DNA of 35,219 nucleotides from an uncultured Bacteroidota bacterium (GTDB lineage Bacteria > Bacteroidota > Bacteroidia > Bacteroidales > VadinHA17): NCBI GenBank assembly GCA_937864815.1, contig CALMJY010000123.1, positions 1 to 35,219 on the forward strand, given 5' to 3'. The notes below the pieces were generated by a model that searched no databases, was not told where the DNA came from, and saw only the letters and a list, made by a program, of their open reading frames with translations. Below, one piece after another: positions 1 through 9,963 of this stretch (position 1 is its first letter; each line of letters begins with the position of its first letter). A program made the translations under genes and the position numbers.

Positions 1-2
1 GG

Positions 3-113
3 CTTAAAGAGGTGATAACAATGGAATTAGTTAGAAATATGTATCTTGGAGTAAAATCATATATTCTGAAATCAGGAAGGCTACCTATAAAGTACATTAC
101 ATATGTAAAATGA
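3..113 (+). CDS. Possible C-terminal end of a CDS truncated by the window edge (…LKEVITMELVRNMYLGVKSYILKSGRLPIKYITYVK*)
   Basis: Frame open from the window start to TGA at 111-113; no family recognised. Confidence 0.3.
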   Translation, partial: LKEVITMELVRNMYLGVKSYILKSGRLPIKYITYVK

Positions 114-118
114 TTTCA

Positions 119-150
119 AGTCCCCCCTGGGGGATTTAGGGGTGGATTTA
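119..150. repeat. 32-bp direct repeat copy A (agtcccccctgggggatttaggggtggattta)
   Basis: Identical to 18118-18149; contains a CCCCC-TGGGGG palindromic core. Confidence 0.85.
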
Positions 151-198
151 ACATGGGATGTAGAGGTGAGACTATATTATAGGATTAAAAGTTAAGAA

Positions 199-1239
199 AT
201 GAAAACTGACCTCCTCAAACTTGTTGAATACGGTGGCTGTTCAGCAAAAATACCTGCGAAACAGCTTGAGGAGATATTGAAGTTCCTGCCTCTGCAGTCT
301 GATCCTAATATAATTGTAGATATTGATACTCATGATGATGCCGGAGTTTATAAGATCAATGAAGATCTTGCCCTTGTATTTACAACTGATTTTTTCCCAC
401 CTGTCTGCAGTGATCCATATGAATTCGGACAAATTGCAGCAGCGAACTCAATAAGTGATGTTTATGCAATGGGTGGCGATCCGGTACTTGCTCTTAACAT
501 TGTTATGTTTCCCTCAAAAGGTCTGCCTCTTGAAGCTTATGCCGAGATGCTTAGGGGTGGATTCGATAAGGCTACCGAGGCAGGTGTAAGGATCATCGGG
601 GGACATACAATAGATGATACACCACCGAAATACGGACTTGCGGTTGTTGGCTATGTACATCCCGGAAAGATCATGACAAATTCAGGAGCCAGACCGGGTG
701 ATAAGCTTATCCTTACCAAGCCTTTGGGTACAGGTATCATAATGGCTGCCCAGAGGATGGGTATTGCCGGTCAGGCAGATATTGAAGAGGCCAATAGACA
801 GATGAAGCTTCTGAACAATAAAGGGGCTGAGGTAATGAAGAAGTATGGGATCACGGGCGCCACAGATATCACAGGATTTGGCCTTGCAGGACATGCACTG
901 AAGATGGCAAGGGCGAGCAAAGTTACTGTAAATATCAAAATGAAGAAAGTCCCACTTATAGGAAAAAGCTATAATCTGGTTGATGACGGATGTATTCCGG
1001 GAGCATCATTCCGCAACCTGGAATATTGTGAGAGCGATACGTGCTTTGCACCGGATCTCGATTATAATCTTAAGATGATCGCCTTTGATGCACAGACATC
1101 CGGTGGCCTTTTGATCTGTGTTTCTGAAAGCAAATCAGAGAAGGTATTATCAGATCTTAAAGAGTCTGGTATCTGGCTCCCGGAGATTATCGGTAGTGTA
1201 ACGGAGCACAGTGATAAATTCCTATATTTGAGTAATTAA
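199..1239 (+). CDS. selD: Selenide, water dikinase (Cys form)
   Basis: N-terminal GGCSAK motif equivalent to the SelD catalytic Cys/Lys; [40 protein letters not shown] and GGHTIDD motifs. Confidence 0.95.
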   Translation: MKTDLLKLVEYGGCSAKIPAKQLEEILKFLPLQSDPNIIVDIDTHDDAGVYKINEDLALVFTTDFFPPVCSDPYEFGQIAAANSISDVYAMGGDPVLALNIVMFPSKGLPLEAYAEMLRGGFDKATEAGVRIIGGHTIDDTPPKYGLAVVGYVHPGKIMTNSGARPGDKLILTKPLGTGIIMAAQRMGIAGQADIEEANRQMKLLNNKGAEVMKKYGITGATDITGFGLAGHALKMARASKVTVNIKMKKVPLIGKSYNLVDDGCIPGASFRNLEYCESDTCFAPDLDYNLKMIAFDAQTSGGLLICVSESKSEKVLSDLKESGIWLPEIIGSVTEHSDKFLYLSN

Positions 1240-1256
1240 TCCAGATAATTATCAAG

Positions 1257-2396
1257 ATGCAGGGAAAGAAAACTGATTCCGGAAATATAAGCAGAAGCAT
1301 AAACGGATTATCAAGTCTTATTGGCAATACACCACTTCTGGAGATAGAATTCACTTATAAGAACAAACCTTACCGTCTATATGCAAAAGCCGAACATCTG
1401 AATATGACAGGCAGCATAAAGGACAGGATGGCACTTTACATAATGAAAGAGGCTTATGCAAAAGGAAATCTTAAGCCTGGTGACAGGGTAATTGAGGCAA
1501 CTAGCGGAAATACAGGTATTGCATTTTCTGCAGTGGGCAGAGCTCTGGGACATCCTGTTACAATCTTCATGCCTGACTGGATGAGCGATGAAAGAAAAAA
1601 CCTGATAAGGAGCCTCGGAGCTGAAATTGTGCTTGTGAGTAAAGCAGATGGTGGGTTTCTAGGAAGCATACAACGGACCAGAGAATTGGCTCAGTCATCT
1701 GATAATACATTTCTTCCCAGGCAGTTCGAGAATACCGATAATGTGATGACACATTATACCACTACAGGTCCTGAGATATGGTGGCAGCTGAGGATGCATG
1801 GCAAAAAAGCCGATGCTTTTGTGGCCGGGGTCGGAACCGGAGGAACAATCATGGGTGTAGGTCGTTACCTGAGAGAAATGAATCCTTCAGTGAGGATTTA
1901 TCCTCTGGAACCTTCAAATTCCCCAACTATGACAACAGGTCATAAAGTAGGCTCTCACAGGATACAGGGAATATCGGATGAATTTATACCTGATATTGTA
2001 AAACTTGATCAGCTTGATGAAGTGATTGCTGTTGATGACGGCGACTCAATAATAATGGCTCAGAAGCTTGCAAGAGAACTAGGGATAGCTGTGGGTATTT
2101 CCTCAGGAGCTAATTTTCTCGGGGCTCTGTTGATGCTTGAAAAGCTTGGTTCAGAGGCAACGGTTATTACGATTTTTTCTGATGACAATAAGAAATACCT
2201 CAGTACAGGATTGATGCAGAATGAACCTGTAAAAAAAGGGTATATATCAACTGATGTTAAACTGAAATCCTTTGTTGCACTGAAACGGAATTGCATAACC
2301 TGCTGCAATCCTGATGAATGCAGGATGCTTGTAGACAGGGCTGTCATTAAGGACATTGAGTTTCCCCAATGTTTCCTCAGAAGCCTGAAAAATTGA
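1257..2396 (+). CDS. PLP-dependent cysteine synthase / CBS-like enzyme with Cys-rich C-terminal extension
   Basis: [12 protein letters not shown] (PLP lysine), [27 protein letters not shown]; extra C-terminal tail [11 protein letters not shown]…PQC. Confidence 0.9.
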   Translation: MQGKKTDSGNISRSINGLSSLIGNTPLLEIEFTYKNKPYRLYAKAEHLNMTGSIKDRMALYIMKEAYAKGNLKPGDRVIEATSGNTGIAFSAVGRALGHPVTIFMPDWMSDERKNLIRSLGAEIVLVSKADGGFLGSIQRTRELAQSSDNTFLPRQFENTDNVMTHYTTTGPEIWWQLRMHGKKADAFVAGVGTGGTIMGVGRYLREMNPSVRIYPLEPSNSPTMTTGHKVGSHRIQGISDEFIPDIVKLDQLDEVIAVDDGDSIIMAQKLARELGIAVGISSGANFLGALLMLEKLGSEATVITIFSDDNKKYLSTGLMQNEPVKKGYISTDVKLKSFVALKRNCITCCNPDECRMLVDRAVIKDIEFPQCFLRSLKN

Positions 2397-2410
2397 TTAA
2401 TCTTATTATC

Positions 2411-2442
2411 TCCTTCCGCCTTCCGCCCTTCTGCCTTCCGCC
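2411..2442. repeat. Imperfect heptad tract (CCTTCCG)n
   Basis: tccttccgccttccgcccttctgccttccgcc, abutting the stop codon of the minus-strand CDS at 2442. Confidence 0.7.
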
Positions 2443-3560
2443 TATTTCTTAATATATTGTGTCCTTATCGCTTTCTCAAATACTATCCAGTCGTCCTTTG
2501 TCATCCTCTCAGGGGTGAAAAGACAGATTCCGGCAGCTCCATTTTCCATCGATTCCCTGATTGCCGGTTCAAGTTCTTCGGGCGACAAGCCATGATTTTC
2601 AGGATCAGGATTTGAGGCTTTACCGGCAGGATCAGGACAAATAAAAAGTCCGCTGTAGAGAGGTATTTTATTATTCAGGGCTGATACACCTTCATTGCAC
2701 ATATCTCCAATCCACTTTGTTCCCTCCAGATAAAAGTCATTATATAGCATTGGATAAACCGCATCGAGGTTCCACTTATCCCATTCCTGCCTGACGATAA
2801 CCTTTGCCACAGAATTAGGACCGGGGAAAACTGCAGCAGTGATCTTTTTGTTTTTTGCATGCACTGCTTCTGTTAAATTATTAACAAGACTGGTTATAAG
2901 ATCATACCTGAACTGCTTCCATTTTTCAACCTGTGACGGATCTTCAACACTCTTTATATCAATACCTGTAGCAGACAGAAAATCATTGACACATTTGTCA
3001 CAATAGCAATAATCGAACTGAGGAAATTCCCTGTCCATTACCAGGTTATATTTCTTCCAGAGGCCTTTGGCAAGGATAACATCAGGAAAACGAATAAAAT
3101 CGAGGTGGACACCATCAACTTCCGGTATTTCAGCCACTTTAACATACATATCCTTAAGATATTTCTGCACCTCTTCACGGTTAGGGCATACAAAATGATA
3201 ATGGTCGGCATAAGCAGGTTTATCATATGCCGATTCACCAACCCCGTTAACAGCATACCATTCCGGTTTCATATCCGGATTATAGTTCTGGGTAAGTGTT
3301 GGGATCCAGGTATGAAATTCAAGACCAACCTCCTTAGCAATTTTACCAACTCGTTTATAGGCTTCAATATTCCAGCCAGAGTTATACATCAGGCCGTCAA
3401 CACCTTTATTCTTTAGGTCCTGTAATTTTGATTTTATTTCTGTATCAGTTGCTTTTCCCGGGCCTCCGGTCCATGCATAGACGGGAATTTTCCTGAATTC
3501 TTCACAAGAAAATGAAACCAGCAGGATTGCTGTTATTATCAGTGATAATACTTTTTTCAT
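2442..3560 (-). CDS. Family 10-like glycosyl hydrolase (GHL10/DUF187-like) lipoprotein
   Basis: Lipobox-like LVSFSCEE; VDGLMYNSGW, EFHTWIPTL, VDGVHLDFIRFPD, LDAVYPMLYNDFY. Confidence 0.75.
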   Translation of the reverse strand: MKKVLSLIITAILLVSFSCEEFRKIPVYAWTGGPGKATDTEIKSKLQDLKNKGVDGLMYNSGWNIEAYKRVGKIAKEVGLEFHTWIPTLTQNYNPDMKPEWYAVNGVGESAYDKPAYADHYHFVCPNREEVQKYLKDMYVKVAEIPEVDGVHLDFIRFPDVILAKGLWKKYNLVMDREFPQFDYCYCDKCVNDFLSATGIDIKSVEDPSQVEKWKQFRYDLITSLVNNLTEAVHAKNKKITAAVFPGPNSVAKVIVRQEWDKWNLDAVYPMLYNDFYLEGTKWIGDMCNEGVSALNNKIPLYSGLFICPDPAGKASNPDPENHGLSPEELEPAIRESMENGAAGICLFTPERMTKDDWIVFEKAIRTQYIKK

Positions 3561-3639
3561 TGATGTCTGTATTTATTATTTGTATTTTCAAAGATAAGAA
3601 TCACAAAGAATTTTGGGATAAATAATCTTACTCAGTCGT

Positions 3640-3785
3640 GGTACCCTTCATTATTATCAGATAATGAGAAGTGATAGATCCTCTTATCCTCGTTATAGAC
3701 AATGATTTTAATTGTAGTATTATCTCCTGAATAATTGATGGCATTCTCAATCAGATTCTGAAATATCGACAGGATAGGTGATTTC
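3640..3785 (-). pseudogene. Truncated duplicate of the HATPase region of the PhoR-like kinase
   Basis: Strong nucleotide similarity to ~10151-10294; minus-strand translation [43 protein letters not shown] matches the kinase at 9964-11781. Confidence 0.85.
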
Positions 3786-3928
3786 ATCTCCGGGGAGGGA
3801 TTCTGTTAATTAAATGAAATACATTTAAAAAAGAATTTTAAGTCATACGTCAGACATTTTACAGTATTTGTAATAATAACTTCAAAGAAATGTAACAAGA
3901 ATGCTTAAGATAATCCGGATAGGTCTTG

Positions 3929-4069
3929 TAATTTTGTAGTGTTCAGAAGATAAGAATTGATTCCTGCAAATGTTTTTATGATCATTTATTCTATCAGGCA
4001 TATAAATTTTTAGGTTTTTTTAGGTTGTTTTAGTGAGCAGTACTTCTATAGGGAGTACTGTTTTTTTTT
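3929..4069 (+). ncRNA. Candidate small RNA: TAnnTTTG-like element followed by an intrinsic terminator
   Basis: taattttg at 3929-3936; hairpin plus T9 at 4038-4069; no plus-strand ORF in between. Confidence 0.35.
4038..4069 (+). terminator. Rho-independent terminator
   Basis: CAGTACT-(N9)-AGTACTG followed by TTTTTTTTT. Confidence 0.8.
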
Positions 4070-4331
4070 CAGTCAGGAGTCGAATTTTTTTTGTGATAAA
4101 GTATCTTTTCAATCATAACCTGGAATAAATGTTTAGGATCAAAATTACTCTGTTAATGTATTAACAATAAAATGTATAATAATTAATTCAATAATTACGA
4201 TTTTGTTAAATGATAAGTATTTGTTGAAGGAATCTGAGATTTAAAGATTAATTTAGAATTAATGTTTCTGAAAATGATGTTAATAAATGTAATCAGCCTT
4301 TTCTGACAGATTGATTATAATTAAATATTCT

Positions 4332-6071
4332 ATGGAAATGATTTCTGATAAACAAGCAAAATCCGGAGATTTAAAAACCGAAAAATCCCTTCGATTACTA
4401 CCCGGTATCATTATAATAATAATCCAATCGCTGGTACGATTTGCGTTACCTGCTATCATACCAAGCGATGAAGCTTTAATGATAGCTGTTTTCGGAGGAG
4501 TCGTTGGTGGATTGGCAGTCGTTGTTTGGTGGTTGTTCTTTAGCCATGCACCAAAGCTGGATAGATATGGCACCATAGTGTTGATGGTCGCAGGCTTGTT
4601 CCTGGCATCGCGCTTGCTGGATAAATCAATAGCGACCGCAAACATGGGATTGATGTTCATCTTGAATTCTATCCCGGTAATGAGTCTTGCCTTTGTTCTC
4701 TGCCTGGTGGCAAGTCGTCATCTATCAGTCAGGATCCGTCGGACAGCAATGATTGTCACTATCCTGCTTGCTTCCGGAGTGTGGACCCTCCTCCGTACAA
4801 ATGGCATGTCAAGCAATCTTCATTACTATTTTACATGGCGATGGGCAAAAACTCAGGAGGAGATATTTCTGGCTCAGACCTTAAATGAAAAAATGATACC
4901 GGACCAGGGAATATCAGACGGCAGGGACTGGCCGGGTTTCAGAGGACCCGACCGCGATGGCATTGTCCATGGTTCAACGATCAAGACAGACTGGATTTCT
5001 TCACCACCTGAAGAATTATGGCGCCGGCAGATCGGTCCCGGTTGTTCATCATTTGCAGTTAAAAGTGGACTTCTGTTTACACAGGAACAAAGAGGTGATG
5101 AAGAGGTTGTAACATGTTATAACTTAAGTAATGGAGAATTAGTTTGGATACATAGCGATAAGGCACGGTTCTGGGACTCTCATGCCGGCGCTGGTCCTCG
5201 CGCAACGCCTACCTTTCACAATAATCGTATATACACATTTGGTGCTACCGGAATCCTGAATGCGCTTGACGCAATGAATGGCTCTGTGATCTGGTCCAGG
5301 AATGCTGCTAATGATACTGGTGCTAAGAACTCAGGATGGGGTTTCACCAGCTCTCCCCTTGTAACAGACAGTTTGGTTTTTATAGCTGCATCCGGTATTC
5401 TTGCAGCATATGATCTGGCTACAGGCCGGCCAGAATGGTTAGGACCTGATTATGGTAAAAGTTATAGTTCACCACATCTTATTACGATTGATGGAGTAAA
5501 CCAGATTGTTTTGATGAGTGACTCAGGTGCAATCAGTCTTGCCCCATCAGATGGAAAGCTTCTCTGGAAGCATCTATGGCCGTTACAGGACCGTGTGTTA
5601 CAACCAGCAATAACAACTGAAGGTAATATCCTGCTGAACGGAAGTATGACTAATGGCACCAGATCGATCACAGTGGTGCATGAATCAGACAATTGGAAAG
5701 TTACAGAGAACTGGACAACAACTGGGCTTAAACCAAACTTCAATGATTTTGTTGTACATAATGAATACGCTTATGGCTTTAATGGCCGCAGCCTTACATG
5801 CATTAATATTAAGAACGGGAGGCGCACATGGCAGCAGGGACGATACGGTGGTCAGTTATTACTTCTGGCTGACCAGGATATATTACTGGTGTTAACGGAA
5901 ACCGGCGAACTGGCACTGGTCGCTGCAGATCCTGAAAAGTTTACCGAATTATCACGGGTACCTGCAATAAAGGGCAGAACATGGAACCACCCCATACTTG
6001 CACAGGATATACTTGTAGTTCGCAATAGCGAGGAGATGGCTGCATTCAGCCTTTCACCTGAAGGCAGATGA
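4332..6071 (+). CDS. Membrane protein with N-terminal TM helices and a PQQ/BamB-like beta-propeller domain
   Basis: Multiple hydrophobic helices, then DWPGFRGPDRDGI and repeated propeller blades; ATG at 4332 preferred over the TTG at 4311. Confidence 0.8.
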   Translation: MEMISDKQAKSGDLKTEKSLRLLPGIIIIIIQSLVRFALPAIIPSDEALMIAVFGGVVGGLAVVVWWLFFSHAPKLDRYGTIVLMVAGLFLASRLLDKSIATANMGLMFILNSIPVMSLAFVLCLVASRHLSVRIRRTAMIVTILLASGVWTLLRTNGMSSNLHYYFTWRWAKTQEEIFLAQTLNEKMIPDQGISDGRDWPGFRGPDRDGIVHGSTIKTDWISSPPEELWRRQIGPGCSSFAVKSGLLFTQEQRGDEEVVTCYNLSNGELVWIHSDKARFWDSHAGAGPRATPTFHNNRIYTFGATGILNALDAMNGSVIWSRNAANDTGAKNSGWGFTSSPLVTDSLVFIAASGILAAYDLATGRPEWLGPDYGKSYSSPHLITIDGVNQIVLMSDSGAISLAPSDGKLLWKHLWPLQDRVLQPAITTEGNILLNGSMTNGTRSITVVHESDNWKVTENWTTTGLKPNFNDFVVHNEYAYGFNGRSLTCINIKNGRRTWQQGRYGGQLLLLADQDILLVLTETGELALVAADPEKFTELSRVPAIKGRTWNHPILAQDILVVRNSEEMAAFSLSPEGR

Positions 6072-6164
6072 GAATAATCAGGATCTGGGACCAGACTATT
6101 CAATCTGCTTGCTGTGATTTTGAATTTGATGATTATAAAAACATATTTATTCAAACTCTGATAT

Positions 6165-6656
6165 ATGAAAACAATACTGCACTGGAATAAAGGATTTTTA
6201 AATCAGGACTACAAGATATATTCAAATGATACTCTTGTTGGAACACTAAAAGGACAGACATGGTCGCGTAACGCTGAAGCTAAAATAAATAGCAGGAAGC
6301 TCTGGTTTAAGGTTAATGGTGTTTTTAATCAGGATATTCAGATAATTGATGCTGAGAATGATCTGGTTATCGGAACTATTAAATACAACACATGGATGAC
6401 AAAAGCTACAATCGATTACCCGGGAGGAGTGGCAAACTGGAAATACAATAATTTCTGGTGTACAAAGTTTTGTATTACTGATAACGAGGGTAAAGAGATA
6501 AACTATCATGGTTCATCTTCCGGTGGAAGAATTGAATTTGACAATCATAATGATTTAATGATTTTATCAGGACTTTATCTTCTAAATTATTACTGGCAAA
6601 AATCAGTGACACTATTGTTAGTCATTTTATTGCCTGTCTGGATAACAATTTTCTGA
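6165..6656 (+). CDS. Hypothetical protein with C-terminal hydrophobic segment; possibly LURP-one/Tubby-like fold
   Basis: Intact ORF; repeated YKIYSNDTLVGTLKGQTW / IQIIDAENDLVIGTIKYNTW motifs. Confidence 0.6.
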   Translation: MKTILHWNKGFLNQDYKIYSNDTLVGTLKGQTWSRNAEAKINSRKLWFKVNGVFNQDIQIIDAENDLVIGTIKYNTWMTKATIDYPGGVANWKYNNFWCTKFCITDNEGKEINYHGSSSGGRIEFDNHNDLMILSGLYLLNYYWQKSVTLLLVILLPVWITIF

Positions 6657-6707
6657 TAATATGGAATTTGAGTATCGGCAATCATAAACAAATTTCCTGA
6701 TATGTTT

Positions 6708-6885
6708 TGGAGATTCCTCGCTAACGCTCGGAATGACAAGCCATTAGTATGCAGGGGTGAGGGGGGTGAAAAGCGGCGATTCGCCTTCATACTTTTAAAG
6801 TTTTATTGAATATTGCACGAATCGCCGCTTTTCACCCCAATAAACTCAAAAGAATCTGTCATTCCGAACGAAGTGAGGAATCTCC
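6708..6885. repeat. Nested inverted-repeat element
   Basis: Outer arms tggagattcctcgctaacgctcggaatgaca / tgtcattccgaacgaagtgaggaatctcca; inner perfect 21-nt arms 6763-6783 and 6818-6838. Confidence 0.85.
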
Positions 6886-6995
6886 AGCCAAATATCACCA
6901 AATATTTTATGTTAATCATTCCCGACACTCAGAATATGGAATCAGAACATTTCCGATTACATGTGAGTCAGTTTTGGGAATAAGTTATAAAACTG

Positions 6996-7112
6996 CTATT
7001 GAAATAATCCAGCAGCATAGATCTCAGGCATATCTTCCAGATCAATGAAAGCAGTGTGCACACCTGTGGCTTTCATCACAAAAGGAGTTTCGGACACAAA
7101 ATGAATTTTCAT
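6996..7112 (-). pseudogene. 38-aa fragment resembling a glycosyltransferase N-terminus
   Basis: MKIHFVSETPFVMKATGVHTAFIDLEDMPEIYAAGLFQ*; looks like a family-4 glycosyltransferase start, then stops. Confidence 0.35.
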
Positions 7113-7213
7113 TTTGTATTTAAATTATCGCCAATGATTATTTCGATTACTAGGGAATTGTGATTGTATGATTCAATTCTGAATTTTCTGAAAAATCTCC
7201 GGTAATAAATACT

Positions 7214-9847
7214 CTATGATGTGAGTGATAATTTTTTATCACTGTAAGCAACAATATATTTACCAATTATATCAATCAAATGTCTGATTTGGATGGGTTT
7301 TGAAACATAGTTGTCACAACCTGCCTCAATGCATTTTTCCTTTTCACCCGAAATTGCATATGCAGTTGTTGCAATTATCCTTATTGATGAATTGATATTC
7401 TTTATACGTTTTGTTGCCTCATATCCATCCATTACCAGCATTCTCATATCCATCAGAACAACCGGAATATCGGGATCCTCAGCTATGATATTTACAGCTT
7501 CCTCTCCATTTACTGCTCTCAATATTTTCATTTTATATGGTTTTAACCCTTCCCTGAGGAACAGGTAATTGAATTCGACATCTTCAGCGATCAACAGTTT
7601 TACTCCCTCAAAGAGTTCAGATGTACAAGCGACTTGCGGTATTGATACTTCCTCCTCAATGACGAATGAATTGTTTAATAACGGAATCTCAAAGCTGAAT
7701 ACCGAACCTGTACCAGGAATGGAATCAACCCAAATCCTGCCTCCCAGGAGTTCCACAATACTTTTACAGATTGATAAACCCAGCCCGGTTCCTTCATATT
7801 GTTTATTATTTACCTCCTCAACCTGGGTAAAACGTTCAAAAACAATATCAATTTTATCCGGAGGGATTCCTATCCCGGTATCCTTCACAAAGAATTCAAG
7901 TATTTTTTTATCGCTTATTCTGTAGCCAACTTCAATTAAACCCTGGTGAGTAAATTTAATGGCATTGCTTACCAGATTGATCAGAACCTGTTCAAGCCTG
8001 TGCTGATCTGAATTTATGCAAAAATCCTTGTTTTCATAATACTTGAATACCCTGATAGCGATATGAGACTTATTTCTATTTCGTTTCATTTCATTGGTCT
8101 GGACAGCTATTTTGTTCATAAGCATATTCAGGTTAAAGTCGGAGTATGATACCTTAAACTGGCCTGATTCTAATCTGGCAACATCCAGAATATCATTTAT
8201 GATTTTCAGCAGCAGGTCACTGCTGTTCGAAATATAACCTGCATACTCCTGCCTGCTTTCCTGATCGAGGTCGGGTTGAGTCAGAATCTGTGAGAAGCCT
8301 ACGATAGAATTCATCGGGGTTCTGATTTCATGCGACATGTTTGCAAGGAATGCCGATTTTAGTTTATCTGCCTGTTCAGCCTTGGCTTTCTGTTCTTTAA
8401 GTTCTTCAGTATATCTGATTTTTTCTGTAATATCTACAATAATTCCGCGCATTCCTTCCAATTCATCATACTTTCGGATGCTTGTGACATATAATAAAAC
8501 CGGGAATTCTTCGCCATCTTTTTTCCGTGCAATGAAATCCGTTCCTGAGGAAGAGTGCTCCTTATTTAACAAGGTTTCACAGTCTGTATTCAGAATATCA
8601 GTGATCTTGAGTCCGCTGACTGTAACAGATTCATTTAAGCCAAACGTGTCAGCCATTGTCCTGTTATAATAGGTAAGGACACATTCTTTATCGGTTTCGA
8701 ATATGCTTTGCGGTAAAAGATCGGCAAGATTGCGGTACTTAGTTTCATTTTCACGCAGAGCCCTTTCTGCTTCATCACGTTCAGCTTCCCTGGCGTAAAG
8801 GTATTCCATCATTTTACTGAACTCTGACAAAAGAATTTTGATCTCATGATCAGCATATCTTATCGACTGCAATTTATCGGAACTGAAGTTATTTCTTGTT
8901 ATGTTCGATACAAAAACTGTCAGGTCCCTAAGGGGATTTGTAATAAATGTTGAAAGAAATACACTGATCAGAACATTTACAAGGATCAGTAATGAAAAAA
9001 ACCAGAAAGCATTTAGCTCAAGTCTCCTGATCATTATATCCTTTTCAAGGTTTCCTTTCTCAGCGATCCTGTTTATTACAGTCTCCGATTTACTGAAGAT
9101 AGATTCCAGGTCCTGTTTTATGCCGGAATTTTTATACAGGCCTATTTTCTCTTCAATAGCAACAAGATAGTTAAACCTTTGAATATAATTTGTCGCCAAT
9201 TCAATCAATGAATCCTTATAAGGCGGTACCATTTTTTCGGTTGATTGTATCCGATTCATAAGCTCAGATCCTGACCTGTTTAATTTATCAATATATTGAG
9301 GTTCCTTACGGATTATGTAGTCTTTTTCATGTCTGCGCATTGAGAGAAGAAGTTCCTTGTTTGTCCCCGAGCTTTCCAGTAAATGAGCATACTTCCTCAT
9401 TTCACCTTCTACTCCATAGTCTTTGAATCCTCTTATTCTGATATTTGTTACTATTTCGTCGAATTCCATTTTCATGGCCTTTCGGAGGTACTCCAATGAA
9501 TCAAGATCTGACTGAATATTAAGTCTTGAGGTAAATCTACTTTTTCTGATGGAAGCCAGTATTTCGTCAGTCCTTTTATTGACTGATTTATGAGCCTCGA
9601 GATTTTTACTTGTCCCCATAATATGGAATGAGGTATCCAATGCATCAAATCTGATAAAATCGCTTAAAAGCCTGATATCTTGTATATAGCTTACTTTGAG
9701 ATCAGTGAACATCATCAGACTTTCATTGATTAAATCTTTCTTCCTTAGAAAATACAGACAGTAAATAATGATTGTCAGGATTGTGAAGGCTGAAAGTAAA
9801 AGAAAACTCGTCAGAAGCTTTCCCCTGAAGGTATTGCCAATTTTCAT
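7214..9847 (-). CDS. Hybrid sensor histidine kinase (sensor, HAMP-like, PAS, HisKA, HATPase, receiver)
   Basis: FLANMSHEIRTPMNSIVGFS, NLVSNAIKFTHQG, DTGIGIPPD, GTGLGLSIC; C-terminal receiver VVLMDMRMLVMDGYEATKRI…SKPI. Confidence 0.95.
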   Translation of the reverse strand: MKIGNTFRGKLLTSFLLLSAFTILTIIIYCLYFLRKKDLINESLMMFTDLKVSYIQDIRLLSDFIRFDALDTSFHIMGTSKNLEAHKSVNKRTDEILASIRKSRFTSRLNIQSDLDSLEYLRKAMKMEFDEIVTNIRIRGFKDYGVEGEMRKYAHLLESSGTNKELLLSMRRHEKDYIIRKEPQYIDKLNRSGSELMNRIQSTEKMVPPYKDSLIELATNYIQRFNYLVAIEEKIGLYKNSGIKQDLESIFSKSETVINRIAEKGNLEKDIMIRRLELNAFWFFSLLILVNVLISVFLSTFITNPLRDLTVFVSNITRNNFSSDKLQSIRYADHEIKILLSEFSKMMEYLYAREAERDEAERALRENETKYRNLADLLPQSIFETDKECVLTYYNRTMADTFGLNESVTVSGLKITDILNTDCETLLNKEHSSSGTDFIARKKDGEEFPVLLYVTSIRKYDELEGMRGIIVDITEKIRYTEELKEQKAKAEQADKLKSAFLANMSHEIRTPMNSIVGFSQILTQPDLDQESRQEYAGYISNSSDLLLKIINDILDVARLESGQFKVSYSDFNLNMLMNKIAVQTNEMKRNRNKSHIAIRVFKYYENKDFCINSDQHRLEQVLINLVSNAIKFTHQGLIEVGYRISDKKILEFFVKDTGIGIPPDKIDIVFERFTQVEEVNNKQYEGTGLGLSICKSIVELLGGRIWVDSIPGTGSVFSFEIPLLNNSFVIEEEVSIPQVACTSELFEGVKLLIAEDVEFNYLFLREGLKPYKMKILRAVNGEEAVNIIAEDPDIPVVLMDMRMLVMDGYEATKRIKNINSSIRIIATTAYAISGEKEKCIEAGCDNYVSKPIQIRHLIDIIGKYIVAYSDKKLSLTS

Positions 9848-9963
9848 TCAAAAAATTTTTTCTAAATTGACGTTTTGAGATATTATTTCAGGGCTTCCTG
9901 CCGTTAAATTATTGTTAAGATTTTAATCAACGAAAAGAATTCTTTCAGGAGCAGGTCTGTGCT

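Noticed and set aside
199-1239. SelD considered as a selenoprotein with in-frame UGA
   Set aside because: The catalytic position is an ordinary Cys codon (GGC-SAK) and the frame is continuous.
6806-7048. 80-aa ORF containing CHSERSEESP
   Set aside because: Translation of the nested inverted repeat, not a protein-coding gene.
7224-7243. AGTGATAA-TTTT-TTATCACT palindrome
   Set aside because: Lies within the last codons of the hybrid kinase CDS with no following T-tract on the minus strand; AT-rich and probably incidental.
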